Shown in pieces: positions 43,929 to 51,772 of a stretch of DNA of 64,000 bases (positions are counted from its first letter, which is position 1; every line of letters starts with the position of its first letter). The notes beneath the pieces were generated by a model, which searched no databases, had not been told where the DNA came from, and saw nothing but the letters and a program-made list of their open reading frames with translations. The DNA comes from Flavobacterium sp. (GTDB taxonomy: Bacteria > Bacteroidota > Bacteroidia > Flavobacteriales > Flavobacteriaceae): contig NZ_JBCNKR010000006.1 in NCBI RefSeq assembly GCF_039595935.1, positions 1,178,001 through 1,242,000 of the forward strand, in the 5' to 3' direction. The position numbers were made by a program, and so were the translations under genes.

Positions 43929-46003
43929 AAATTGCTTTATTTGGCCCTGAAAGTACAGGTAAAACAACTTTAGCAAAACAGCTTGCAGAATATTATGAAA
44001 CCGAATGGGTTCCGGAATTTGCACGCGACTATCTACAGCAAAAATGGGAGGAAAATCAGCATATTTGTACTGCCGATGATATGATGCCTATTGCTTACGG
44101 GCAAACTGCATTAGAAAATGAGAAACTCGCCCAAGCCAATAAATATTTATTTTGCGATACCAATTTAATGGTAACCAAAGTTTTCTCTGAAGTATATTAC
44201 GGTTTTTGCGATCCGCTTTTAAACGAAGCGGCATTAGAACATAATTATGATTTGTTTTTTCTAACGGATATTGATGTTCCCTGGGAAAAAGATGATATTA
44301 GAGATACTCCAGAAGGAAGAGAAACCGTATTTTCTGTCTTCAAACAAACTTTAATAGATACTAAAAAGCCTTTCATAACACTTTCAGGAGATAAAGAAAG
44401 CCGTTTGGCAAAAGCTACAATGATTGTTGATGCTTTGGCAGTTTTAAAAGAAAAAGGATTATCGTCTGAGGATTTTGTAGAAATCTATAATCATGGTATT
44501 CCGTTTGAAAATATTGTAAAACAATTAGAAATATTTAAAAACGGAATTGCAAAAAGTAATTTAATAAGTCCGGCAACAATCAACAACGGAATTTTAAGTT
44601 TATCTGAGGCTGATTTTCAAGAAAAAGCATCATTTTTTGATAATCAGAAAGAAGAATTAAAAATCAAAAAATTTGTTCCTGCTTCTGGTGCGGCAACCAG
44701 AATGTTCAAGTTTCTGACTGCTTTTTTAAATGATTTTGACATAGAAAAAGAAACTATAAATGCTTATATCAACAGAAAAAATGATAAAGAACTTGCCATT
44801 TTTATTATCGGCATGGATAAGTTTCCTTTTTTTGAAACAGTTTATGAAAAGCTAAAAGAAATATATCCTGATTTTGATGCTCTCGAAAGAGATTACAAGA
44901 ACTATTATTTTATAAAATTATTATTATCTCAGGATTATTATAATTCAGCAAACAAACCAAAAGCGGTTTTACCTTTCCATTTATATAAAACACATATTGC
45001 AAATCCTATTGAGGAACATTTGAATGAATGTGTGCATTATGCGACATCAAAAAAAGTTTCAAATCTGCATTTTACCGTTTCAGAAATTCATCAGGAATTA
45101 TTTGAAAAGGCAATTGATGAGGTAAAAGAAAAAATTGAAGAAGAATCCGGAACTAAAATTAATATAGGATATTCTTATCAAAATAAAAGTACAGATTCAA
45201 TCAATGTAGATACAAAAAACAATATTGTTAGAAGTACAAATGGCAATTTGGTTTTTAGACCAGGCGGACACGGTGCTTTAATTGAAAATTTAAACAATCT
45301 GGAATCAGATATTATTTTTATAAAAAATATAGACAATGTAATTCAAAATCACATTGATAAAATCACGTTATACAAGAAAGCTTTAGGCGGAATTTTAATC
45401 GAAGTACAGCAAAAAGTATTTCATTATTTAAATGCTATTGAAAAGCAGCAGATAAAAGAAAATAATCTTGCAGAAATTGTGGAGTTTTTAATGCAAAAAC
45501 TGAACGTTAAACTCACTAAAGACTTTAATAAATTTACTTTTGAAAATAAAATTGTAAAAATTAAAGAGCTTCTGGATCGACCAATTCGAGTTTGTGGAAT
45601 GGTGAAAAATGAAGGAGAACCAGGCGGAGGACCGTTTTGGGTAATGAATGAAAAAGGTGAAATTTCTCTGCAGATTGTAGAAACCTCACAGGTTGATTTA
45701 ACAAATAAAAATCAAGTTCAGATATTAGAAGAAGCGACCCATTTTAATCCGGTTGATTTAGTTTGCGGAATTAAAAATTACAAGGGAGAAAAGTTTGATT
45801 TAAAACAATTTGTAGATCAAAAATCAGGTTTTATTGTAGAAAAAAGTGTTGAAGGCAGACCAGTAAAAAGCTATGAACTTCCGGGATTATGGAACGGATC
45901 AATGTCTAACTGGTTAACTGTTTTTGTTGCCGTTCCGTTGATTACTTTCAATCCGGTAAAAACGGTAAATGATTTATTAAAACCGGCGCATCAGCCTCAA
46001 TAA
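43889..46003 (+). CDS. NadR-type P-loop kinase fused to DUF4301
   Basis: This 704-residue two-part protein has at residues 12-185 a P-loop kinase of the NadR C-terminal (ribosylnicotinamide kinase) type: IALFGPESTGKTTLAKQLA, VPEFARDYL, YLFCDTNLMVTKVF, LFFLTDIDVPWEKDDIRDTPEGRE. The HxGH NMN-adenylyltransferase domain of NadR is absent. From about residue 190 to the end is DUF4301, with KFVPASGAATRMFKFL (like the nucleotide loop of sugar nucleotidyltransferases), LPFHLYKT and RPGGHGALIENLN. The start lies inside pnuC, and the stop overlaps the arfB ATG by 1 bp. Kinase function is likely; DUF4301 activity is unknown. Confidence 0.85.
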   Translation: MEKNLRQQKTTIIKIALFGPESTGKTTLAKQLAEYYETEWVPEFARDYLQQKWEENQHICTADDMMPIAYGQTALENEKLAQANKYLFCDTNLMVTKVFSEVYYGFCDPLLNEAALEHNYDLFFLTDIDVPWEKDDIRDTPEGRETVFSVFKQTLIDTKKPFITLSGDKESRLAKATMIVDALAVLKEKGLSSEDFVEIYNHGIPFENIVKQLEIFKNGIAKSNLISPATINNGILSLSEADFQEKASFFDNQKEELKIKKFVPASGAATRMFKFLTAFLNDFDIEKETINAYINRKNDKELAIFIIGMDKFPFFETVYEKLKEIYPDFDALERDYKNYYFIKLLLSQDYYNSANKPKAVLPFHLYKTHIANPIEEHLNECVHYATSKKVSNLHFTVSEIHQELFEKAIDEVKEKIEEESGTKINIGYSYQNKSTDSINVDTKNNIVRSTNGNLVFRPGGHGALIENLNNLESDIIFIKNIDNVIQNHIDKITLYKKALGGILIEVQQKVFHYLNAIEKQQIKENNLAEIVEFLMQKLNVKLTKDFNKFTFENKIVKIKELLDRPIRVCGMVKNEGEPGGGPFWVMNEKGEISLQIVETSQVDLTNKNQVQILEEATHFNPVDLVCGIKNYKGEKFDLKQFVDQKSGFIVEKSVEGRPVKSYELPGLWNGSMSNWLTVFVAVPLITFNPVKTVNDLLKPAHQPQ

Positions 46004-46407
46004 TGGATGTAGAGAAAATCATATCAGAGTTAAGTTTTAAAGCGGTTAGAAGTAGCGGAGCTGGAGGACAAAATGTAAATAAAGTTTCGTCGAAAGTCGT
46101 TTTAACTTTTGATTTAAACGCATCGCAGGCTTTATCTGAAGAAGAAAAACTCTTATTGCAAAGTAATATTTCTGCTCGTTTAACTTCTGAAAATATTCTA
46201 ATTTTAAATTGTGACGAAGACCGTAGTCAGCTTAAAAACAAAGAAATTGTTACTAAAAGATTTTTAGAAATCATTAAAAAAGGATTATACGTTTCGAAAG
46301 TCAGAAAAGCAACAAAAGTTCCAAAATCTGTAATTAAAAAAAGAATTAAAGACAAAAAGAATATTTCTGATTTAAAACAATCGAGGAGAAAACCAAATAT
46401 AGATTAA
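46003..46407 (+). CDS. arfB: Alternative ribosome-rescue peptidyl-tRNA hydrolase ArfB
   Basis: The 134-residue RF-1-like domain carries the catalytic GGQ in RSSGAGGQNVNKVSSKVVLTFDL and a basic C-terminal tail (KKRIKDKKNISDLKQSRRKPN) that would enter the empty mRNA channel of stalled ribosomes. It hydrolyses peptidyl-tRNA on non-stop complexes. ATG overlaps the preceding stop by 1 bp. A strong terminator follows. Confidence 0.9.
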   Translation: MDVEKIISELSFKAVRSSGAGGQNVNKVSSKVVLTFDLNASQALSEEEKLLLQSNISARLTSENILILNCDEDRSQLKNKEIVTKRFLEIIKKGLYVSKVRKATKVPKSVIKKRIKDKKNISDLKQSRRKPNID

Positions 46408-46419
46408 ATTTCAATTTTT

Positions 46420-46475
46420 AAATTCCAAATTCCAAAAACAGATCTTCTCTGAATTGATTTTGGAATTTGGAATTT
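46420..46475 (+). terminator. Terminator downstream of arfB
   Basis: A perfect 18-bp inverted repeat (46420-46437 with 46458-46475) is followed by a T-rich tract. It isolates the pnuC-arfB run from the TPP-riboswitch transcript. Confidence 0.8.
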
Positions 46476-46479
46476 CTTT

Positions 46480-46512
46480 TTTGGAGTTTTAAATTTTTTA
46501 ACATTACCTTTG
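46480..46512 (+). promoter_or_regulatory. Promoter for the TPP-riboswitch/TonB receptor transcript
   Basis: TTTG (46480-46483), a 21-bp spacer and TACCTTTG (46505-46512) match the Bacteroidetes sigma-A consensus. The predicted start falls a few bases before the riboswitch. Confidence 0.7.
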
Positions 46513-46521
46513 CACTGTCTC

Positions 46522-46594
46522 AAAGGGGTGCTCTAAATAACGAGCTGAGATCATACCCAAAGAACCTGAGCGAGTAATGTTGCTAAGGGAAAAA
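46522..46594 (+). ncRNA. TPP riboswitch (THI element)
   Basis: The conserved TPP aptamer order is present: AGGGGTGC, CTGAGATCATACCC, GAACCTGA, GTAATGTTGCTAAGGGAA. It lies about 100 nt upstream of the TonB receptor gene. A following hairpin (ACGACAA at 46595 with TTTGTCGT near 46625-46632) may be the expression platform. Predicted to repress the receptor when thiamine diphosphate is plentiful. Confidence 0.95.
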
Positions 46595-46691
46595 ACGACA
46601 ATTTCGAGCGTGCACACTTTACTTTGTCGTGAAACACATTTATTAATTTAACAAAAGAATAATTCCCCCTTTTATTCGTAATTTTTTACGA

Positions 46692-48842
46692 ATGAAAACA
46701 CTTTTTAAAGTTACAAAGTTACAAAGTTACAAAGTTGCAAAGCTGAGTAACAAATCCAATTTCTTTCTTCTTTCTTCTTTCTTCTTCACACTAGTCTCTA
46801 TTGCGCAAGAACAGGATTCAACTAAAGTAAATCAACTTGATGATGTTTTAGTTTCTGCGGTTCGTGTTACATCTAAAACTCCGGTTACTTTTAGTAATAT
46901 GGATAAAAAAGAAATTAAATACAGAAATCTCGGTCAGGATATTCCGGTTTTAATGAACTATCTGCCATCAGTAGTAACAACTTCTGATGCTGGAGGCGGA
47001 ATTGGTTATACCGGAATCAGAGTCCGCGGAAGCGATGCTACAAGGGTAAACGTTACCATAAACGGAATTCCATATAATGACGCTGAAAGTCAGGGAACTT
47101 TTTGGGTAAATATGCCTGATTTTGCTTCATCAGTAGAAAGTCTGCAATTACAACGCGGAGTAGGAACTTCCACAAATGGTTCTGGTGCTTTTGGAGCAAG
47201 TTTAAATATGCTTACTGATAGTTATGCGTCTAAACCAACTGGAGAAGTTTCAGGTTCATTTGGAAGTTTTAATTCTCAAAAAGAAACAGTAAAATTTAGT
47301 ACTGGTTTGCTAAATGATCATTTTGAATTGGCAGGACGTCTTTCAACAATTAAATCTGATGGTTATGTGGATCGTGCCAGCTCAGATTTGAAATCGTATT
47401 TTTTACAAGGAACTTATGTTGGAAAAACGACTTTAATCAAAGCTTTGGTTTTTGGCGGAACCGAAAAAACATACCAATCATGGAACGGAATTGATGCAGA
47501 AACTCTAAATTCAGACCGTACTTTTAATTCTGCCGGGATGTACACAGACGAAGCAGGAAATGTACGTTTTTACGATAATGAAACAGATAATTATCAGCAA
47601 GATCATTATCAGTTACACTGGAGTGAATCATGGTCTGATAAATGGAGTTCTAATTTAGCTTTTCATTATACAAAAGGAAAAGGATACTACGAAAATTATA
47701 AAGAAGATGCCGATATGGCCGATTATAATTTAAATCCGGTTGGAGCGATTACTACAACTGATTTAGTCCGTCAGAAATGGTTAGATAATGATTTCTACGG
47801 AACCACTTTTTCTTTAAAATATAAAGAAGAAAAACTAGATGTGATTTTCGGTGGAGGCTGGAATAAATACGAAGGCGATCATTACGGAAAAGTAATTTGG
47901 GCAAGATATGCATCACAATCTGAACTGGGAGATCATTATTACGATGATTTTTCAACCAAAACAGATGGGAATATTTTCGCAAAAGCAAATTATCAGTTAA
48001 CCGAGAAATTGAGTTTCTACGGAGATTTACAATACAGAAGAGTCGAATATAAAGCAAACAGTCCGGAAACAGGTTTGGTAGACGATACGTTTAATTTCTT
48101 TAATCCAAAAGCGGGTTTAAACTTCGAAATCAATCAAAAAAACACACTTTATTTCTCGTACGCCCGTGCGAATCGTGAGCCAAACAGAACCGATTATGAA
48201 GGCGGAAATGTAAAACCTGAAAAATTAAATGATTTTGAATTAGGCTGGAGATTTAATTCAGAGAAATTTCAATTGAATTCTAACTTCTATTACATGGGCT
48301 ATAAAGACCAGCTTATTTTAACGGGAAGATTAGATGATGTTGGTGCACCAATTCGTTCTAATACTGATAAAAGTTACCGTTTAGGGTTTGAAGTTGATGC
48401 GACGATTTCGCTTTCAGAAAAACTCATACTTCGACCAAACTTTACATTAAGCAGTAATAAAAATGTTGATCTGGCTGGTGAAGGACAAAACTACGGAACA
48501 ACAAAAATTGCATATTCTCCGGAAGTTATTGCAGGAAATATAATCGTGTACAGCCCAATTAAGAGTTTACATATTTCATTATTACAGAAATATGTTGGCG
48601 AACAATACATGAACAATATCGAATTGCCAGAAGCAAAACTGGCTGATTATTTTGTAAACGATTTGAATGTTTCTTTTGAAATTAAACCAAAATCGATTTT
48701 CAAATCAATTATGATAACTGGTTTGGTAAATAATATTCTGGATAAAAAATATGTTTCAAACGGAGCTATGTGGGATATTTATCCATACTATTATCCGCAG
48801 GCAGGAATTAATTTCTTAGCCGGATTAACATTAAAATTCTAA
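46692..48842 (+). CDS. TonB-dependent receptor, probably for thiamine
   Basis: This 716-residue outer-membrane receptor has a signal sequence (FFLLSSFFFTLVSIAQ) preceded by an unusual basic n-region coded by 8-bp tandem repeats. The plug domain contains DDVLVSAVRVTSKTPVTFSNMDKKEI and YTGIRVRGSDATRVNVTINGIPYND. The barrel ends GINFLAGLTLKF with a terminal Phe. No SusD partner follows. The TPP riboswitch upstream makes thiamine or a precursor the likely substrate (OMthi-like); this rests on regulation, not on binding residues. A bidirectional terminator follows. Confidence 0.9.
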   Translation: MKTLFKVTKLQSYKVAKLSNKSNFFLLSSFFFTLVSIAQEQDSTKVNQLDDVLVSAVRVTSKTPVTFSNMDKKEIKYRNLGQDIPVLMNYLPSVVTTSDAGGGIGYTGIRVRGSDATRVNVTINGIPYNDAESQGTFWVNMPDFASSVESLQLQRGVGTSTNGSGAFGASLNMLTDSYASKPTGEVSGSFGSFNSQKETVKFSTGLLNDHFELAGRLSTIKSDGYVDRASSDLKSYFLQGTYVGKTTLIKALVFGGTEKTYQSWNGIDAETLNSDRTFNSAGMYTDEAGNVRFYDNETDNYQQDHYQLHWSESWSDKWSSNLAFHYTKGKGYYENYKEDADMADYNLNPVGAITTTDLVRQKWLDNDFYGTTFSLKYKEEKLDVIFGGGWNKYEGDHYGKVIWARYASQSELGDHYYDDFSTKTDGNIFAKANYQLTEKLSFYGDLQYRRVEYKANSPETGLVDDTFNFFNPKAGLNFEINQKNTLYFSYARANREPNRTDYEGGNVKPEKLNDFELGWRFNSEKFQLNSNFYYMGYKDQLILTGRLDDVGAPIRSNTDKSYRLGFEVDATISLSEKLILRPNFTLSSNKNVDLAGEGQNYGTTKIAYSPEVIAGNIIVYSPIKSLHISLLQKYVGEQYMNNIELPEAKLADYFVNDLNVSFEIKPKSIFKSIMITGLVNNILDKKYVSNGAMWDIYPYYYPQAGINFLAGLTLKF
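46707..46746 (+). repeat. 8-bp tandem repeat inside the receptor's signal-peptide coding region
   Basis: AAAGTTAC is repeated three times exactly (46707-46730), then AAAGTTGC, then a decayed unit. Eight is not a multiple of three, so change in copy number would shift the reading frame near codon 6-16. Confidence 0.85.
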
Positions 48843-48845
48843 AAT

Positions 48846-48881
48846 AAAAAAGCCTGAAAATTTAAACTTTCAGGCTTTTTT
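48846..48881. terminator. Bidirectional terminator between the TonB receptor and lipoprotein genes
   Basis: A 14-bp inverted repeat with AGCCTGAAA core (48846-48859 with 48868-48881) has A and T tracts at its ends, between convergent genes. Confidence 0.85.
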
Positions 48882-48884
48882 ATT

Positions 48885-49298
48885 TTAATTGTAAACGTGA
48901 ATCACAGTTCCGGTTACTTGTACTCGATATTGTTTTAAAGGATATTCTTTATTTCCCAGTCCGGTAAATAAACTATAAGAAGTTTTATCGCAAGAACAAA
49001 CCGCATTTATACCATCAACAGTCATTGCCACGCAAGAGCTTATTTCCTGATTTGGGCAGGCAGCATCATAAGCATTATAGGTGTTTCCTGCATTAAAAAT
49101 AATAATTCCCTTAGCTCCGTAATTAGGAACAATAACGCCGTTACTTACAAATTTTAAATTAGAATAAGCCGGCAGATTCATATCTACAGACAAATTAACA
49201 TTGTAATTAGGAATGTAAGGATTGTTATTACTGCGTTCACCGTCTCCACAAGAGAAAAAAACAGAAACTACGAGGATTAAGAGCCAGAATTTTTTCAT
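48885..49298 (-). CDS. Lipoprotein with a degenerate Rieske-like fold
   Basis: This 137-residue lipoprotein (VVSVFFSC, then GDGER) has the spacing of a Rieske domain: YNAYDAACPNQ, then MTVDGINAVCSCDKTSYSLFTG, and PLKQYRVQVTGTVIHVYN at the end. In true Rieske proteins CPH and CxCHG supply the [2Fe-2S] ligands. Here the two His positions are Asn and Asp, so cluster binding in the normal way is not expected. Function unknown. It is divergent from greA. Confidence 0.75.
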   Translation of the reverse strand: MKKFWLLILVVSVFFSCGDGERSNNNPYIPNYNVNLSVDMNLPAYSNLKFVSNGVIVPNYGAKGIIIFNAGNTYNAYDAACPNQEISSCVAMTVDGINAVCSCDKTSYSLFTGLGNKEYPLKQYRVQVTGTVIHVYN

Positions 49299-49390
49299 TA
49301 TTTTAATAAGAATTAGTTAAACAAAAATAATTTATTTAGATTTGATTTTTATATGATTAACATATAATTATGTACTATTAAAAATAATAG

Positions 49391-49398
49391 TATATTTG
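49391..49398 (+). promoter_or_regulatory. Putative -7 element of greA
   Basis: TATATTTG matches TAnnTTTG, 56 bp upstream of the greA ATG and just before a terminator-like hairpin at 49405-49432. No clear -33 element. Confidence 0.45.
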
Positions 49399-49404
49399 TA
49401 ATAC

Positions 49405-49432
49405 AAAATCCCGTCCCGATGGGATTTTTTCT
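49405..49432 (+). terminator. Terminator-like hairpin in the greA leader
   Basis: AAAATCCC (49405-49412), an 8-nt loop, then GGGATTTT followed by further T residues. It lies between the presumed greA promoter and its ATG, and no plus-strand gene lies immediately upstream, so it could be an attenuator rather than an ordinary terminator. Confidence 0.6.
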
Positions 49433-49453
49433 ATTTATGTAAACGATGAAGTT

Positions 49454-49930
49454 ATGAGTAAAGTATCTTATTACACCGCTGAAGGGTTAAAAAAGTTAAA
49501 AGATGAATTGGAGCATTTAAAGAGTGTAATGCGTCCAAAGGCATCTCAAGATATAGCAGACGCAAGAGATAAAGGCGATTTGTCTGAAAATGCCGAATAT
49601 GATGCTGCAAAAGAAGCGCAGGGTTTATTAGAAATGAGAATTGCTAAACTTGAAGAGGTTTATGCAAACGCAAGATTAATTGACGAATCGCAATTAGATG
49701 TTTCTAAAGTTTTGGTTCTTTCTAATGTAAAGATTAAAAACCAAAGCAACGGAATGGAAATGAAATATACACTTGTTGCAGAAAGTGAAGCCGATTTGAA
49801 AACTGGAAAAATTTCGGTAACATCTCCTATTGGTAAAGGATTACTAGGAAAATCTGTTGGTGAAGTTGCAGAAATTACAGTACCTAACGGAACTTTAAAA
49901 TTTGAAATTCTTGAAATAACAAGAGAGTAA
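49454..49930 (+). CDS. greA: Transcription elongation factor GreA
   Basis: GreA enters the RNA polymerase secondary channel and stimulates cleavage of backtracked RNA. The 158-residue protein has the N-terminal coiled coil with the acidic tip loop (DARDKGDLSENAEYDAAKE) and the C-terminal FKBP-like domain (VTSPIGKGLLGKSVGEVAEITVPNGTLKFEILEI). Normal length and start. It is followed 75 bp later by the HIT gene, the usual Bacteroidota pairing. Confidence 0.97.
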   Translation: MSKVSYYTAEGLKKLKDELEHLKSVMRPKASQDIADARDKGDLSENAEYDAAKEAQGLLEMRIAKLEEVYANARLIDESQLDVSKVLVLSNVKIKNQSNGMEMKYTLVAESEADLKTGKISVTSPIGKGLLGKSVGEVAEITVPNGTLKFEILEITRE

Positions 49931-50005
49931 ATTTTCTATAGTTTAATCGGTTAATTGTTTAACCGTTAAATCGATTAAACGATTAAACAAATAAACGAAT
50001 AAATC

Positions 50006-50395
50006 ATGAGTTCAATATTTACTAAAATAGTAAACGGAGAAATTCCGGCATATAAAATTGCTGAAGATGAGAATTTTTTAGCATTTTTAGATGTAAATCC
50101 AAACGCTAAGGGACACACGCTTTGTATTCCGAAACAAGAAATCGATAAGATTTTTGATATGGATGAAGAACTGTATCTGGGTTTGATGAAATTCTCAAAA
50201 AAGATTGCTGCAGCTCTTGAAAAAACAGTTCCTTGCAAAAGAATCGGAATTGCAGTTGTAGGTCTTGAAGTTCCTCATGCACATGTACATTTGATTCCTT
50301 TAAACCACATGGATGAAATGCGTTTTCAAAACAAAGTTTCATTGACAAAAGAAGAATTTGAATCTTTAGCAAAAGATATTCAGTCTAATCTTTAA
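50006..50395 (+). CDS. HIT-family (histidine triad) nucleotide-binding protein
   Basis: This 129-residue HINT-type purine nucleoside phosphoramidate/adenylate hydrolase has its histidine triad in PHAVHVHLIP-like EVPHAHVHLIPLNH. The N-terminal SIFTKIVNGEIPAYKIAEDE and DVNPNAKGHTLCIPK blocks are typical. It lies downstream of greA, probably in the same transcript. The spacer between them has short repeats of TTAAACGATTAAAC type. A strong bidirectional terminator follows. Confidence 0.92.
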   Translation: MSSIFTKIVNGEIPAYKIAEDENFLAFLDVNPNAKGHTLCIPKQEIDKIFDMDEELYLGLMKFSKKIAAALEKTVPCKRIGIAVVGLEVPHAHVHLIPLNHMDEMRFQNKVSLTKEEFESLAKDIQSNL

Positions 50396-50409
50396 GAGAT
50401 AAAAAAAAT

Positions 50410-50445
50410 AAAAACACCAATTCAAAACTTGAGTTGGTGTTTTTT
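50410..50445. terminator. Bidirectional terminator between the HIT and histidine kinase genes
   Basis: AAAAACACCAA pairs with TTGGTGTTTTT (50410-50420 with 50434-50444) plus further inner pairing, with A and T tracts, between convergent genes. Confidence 0.85.
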
Positions 50446-50457
50446 TATGCAGAAATT

Positions 50458-51612
50458 TTAAGCAGGATCAACAATTTTATAGCTGATTTGAAAAGTAGTT
50501 CCTTTTCCAATTTCAGAATGAAGAACCTTAATATTTCCGTTGTGGTACTCTTCGACAATTCGTTTCGTTAAAGAAAGTCCCAATCCCCAGCCGCGTTTTT
50601 TGGTTGTAAAGCCGGGTTCAAAAATAGTTTTAAATTGTTTTTTAGAAATGCCGCTTCCGGAATCCTTCACATTTATTTTTACATGATGCGAATCCTGCTC
50701 AATCTGAAGTTCTAAGCTTCCTTTTCCTTTCATGGCGTCAATCGCATTTTTGACTAAATTTTCGATAGTCCAGCTGTGAAGCGTAGGATTAATTAAAGCA
50801 AAAACAAGCTGTTCTGGAATTTTATACGAAAAAGTAACCTGTTTAGAAAAACGAGATTGCAGATATTCGTAAGTATTCAGAGTTTCAGTAACAATGTTAT
50901 GAGGTTCTAAAACAGGAACAGAACCAATTTTAGAGAAACGATCTGTAATAGTCTGCAATCGTTCTATATCTTTTTCAATTTCTAAAGTTATAGAGGGATC
51001 AATTTCTTCTGTTTTTAAAATTTCGACCCAGCCGATTAACGAAGATAAAGGAGTTCCGATTTGATGTGCTGTTTCCTTTGCCATTCCGGCCCACAATTTA
51101 TTTTGGGTTGCCATTTTGGTGCTTTTGTAAAAATTATAAATCAAAGCACCACACAAAAATATAATCAGCAATAAAGCAACAGGATAGTATTTAAGCTTAT
51201 TAAGCAAAGCCGAATTTCCGTAATACATTTGTTGAAATTTTCCCGGAGCATATTCAATTATAATCGGATCATTTTCACTTTTCAAATTGTTTAAAAAAGC
51301 AATTGATTCTTTTTTGTCATTAATAATATGATCCGGAACATTTACAGAATTTATAATTTTGTCATACATCACAAGCATTACCGGAACAGAAGTATTGTTG
51401 TTTATAATTTCAAGAGGTAAATCCAGATCAGTATTTTCATCTGAATTGACGATTTTCTTTTGTGCATTTGCCCAAAGATTCATTTTTAAACGCTGTTCAT
51501 TTTTGAAAATTTGGAAAAAAGTATAAGTATTCCAAAGAATCAAAGTAATGATAGAAAAGGAAATAAGAATTATGACCCAGCGAGATGTATTTCTACTTTC
51601 AGAAAAACGCAT
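50458..51612 (-). CDS. Membrane sensor histidine kinase
   Basis: The 384-residue kinase has two membrane helices (about residues 14-34 and 142-160) enclosing a periplasmic loop. A dimerisation/phosphoacceptor domain with H183 in KETAHQIGTPLSSLIGWVEIL follows, then the ATPase with N-box NLVKNAIDAMKG, VKDSGSGI and GWGLGLSLTKRIVEEYHNG. No HAMP domain and no adjacent response regulator, so its partner lies elsewhere. It is divergent from the flavin reductase gene. Confidence 0.92.
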   Translation of the reverse strand: MRFSESRNTSRWVIILISFSIITLILWNTYTFFQIFKNEQRLKMNLWANAQKKIVNSDENTDLDLPLEIINNNTSVPVMLVMYDKIINSVNVPDHIINDKKESIAFLNNLKSENDPIIIEYAPGKFQQMYYGNSALLNKLKYYPVALLLIIFLCGALIYNFYKSTKMATQNKLWAGMAKETAHQIGTPLSSLIGWVEILKTEEIDPSITLEIEKDIERLQTITDRFSKIGSVPVLEPHNIVTETLNTYEYLQSRFSKQVTFSYKIPEQLVFALINPTLHSWTIENLVKNAIDAMKGKGSLELQIEQDSHHVKINVKDSGSGISKKQFKTIFEPGFTTKKRGWGLGLSLTKRIVEEYHNGNIKVLHSEIGKGTTFQISYKIVDPA

Positions 51613-51728
51613 AAATTAATTTTTGAGGTATAAATATAACGAAATAAACACATTTTATATTTTAAGCCGTTATAAAAGATTTTTTGTTTTAATCTTCTAA
51701 AACTATTTCCTGAATTCAGCGATTTCTA

Positions 51729-51736
51729 TATTTTTG
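51729..51736 (+). promoter_or_regulatory. Putative -7 element of the flavin reductase gene
   Basis: TATTTTTG matches TAnnTTTG, 36 bp before the chosen ATG. A partial TTTCCTG lies about 20 bp upstream at the -33 position. Confidence 0.45.
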
Positions 51737-51772
51737 TATGACCGAAATGAGGTTCGGTTAAACAGAAAAATT

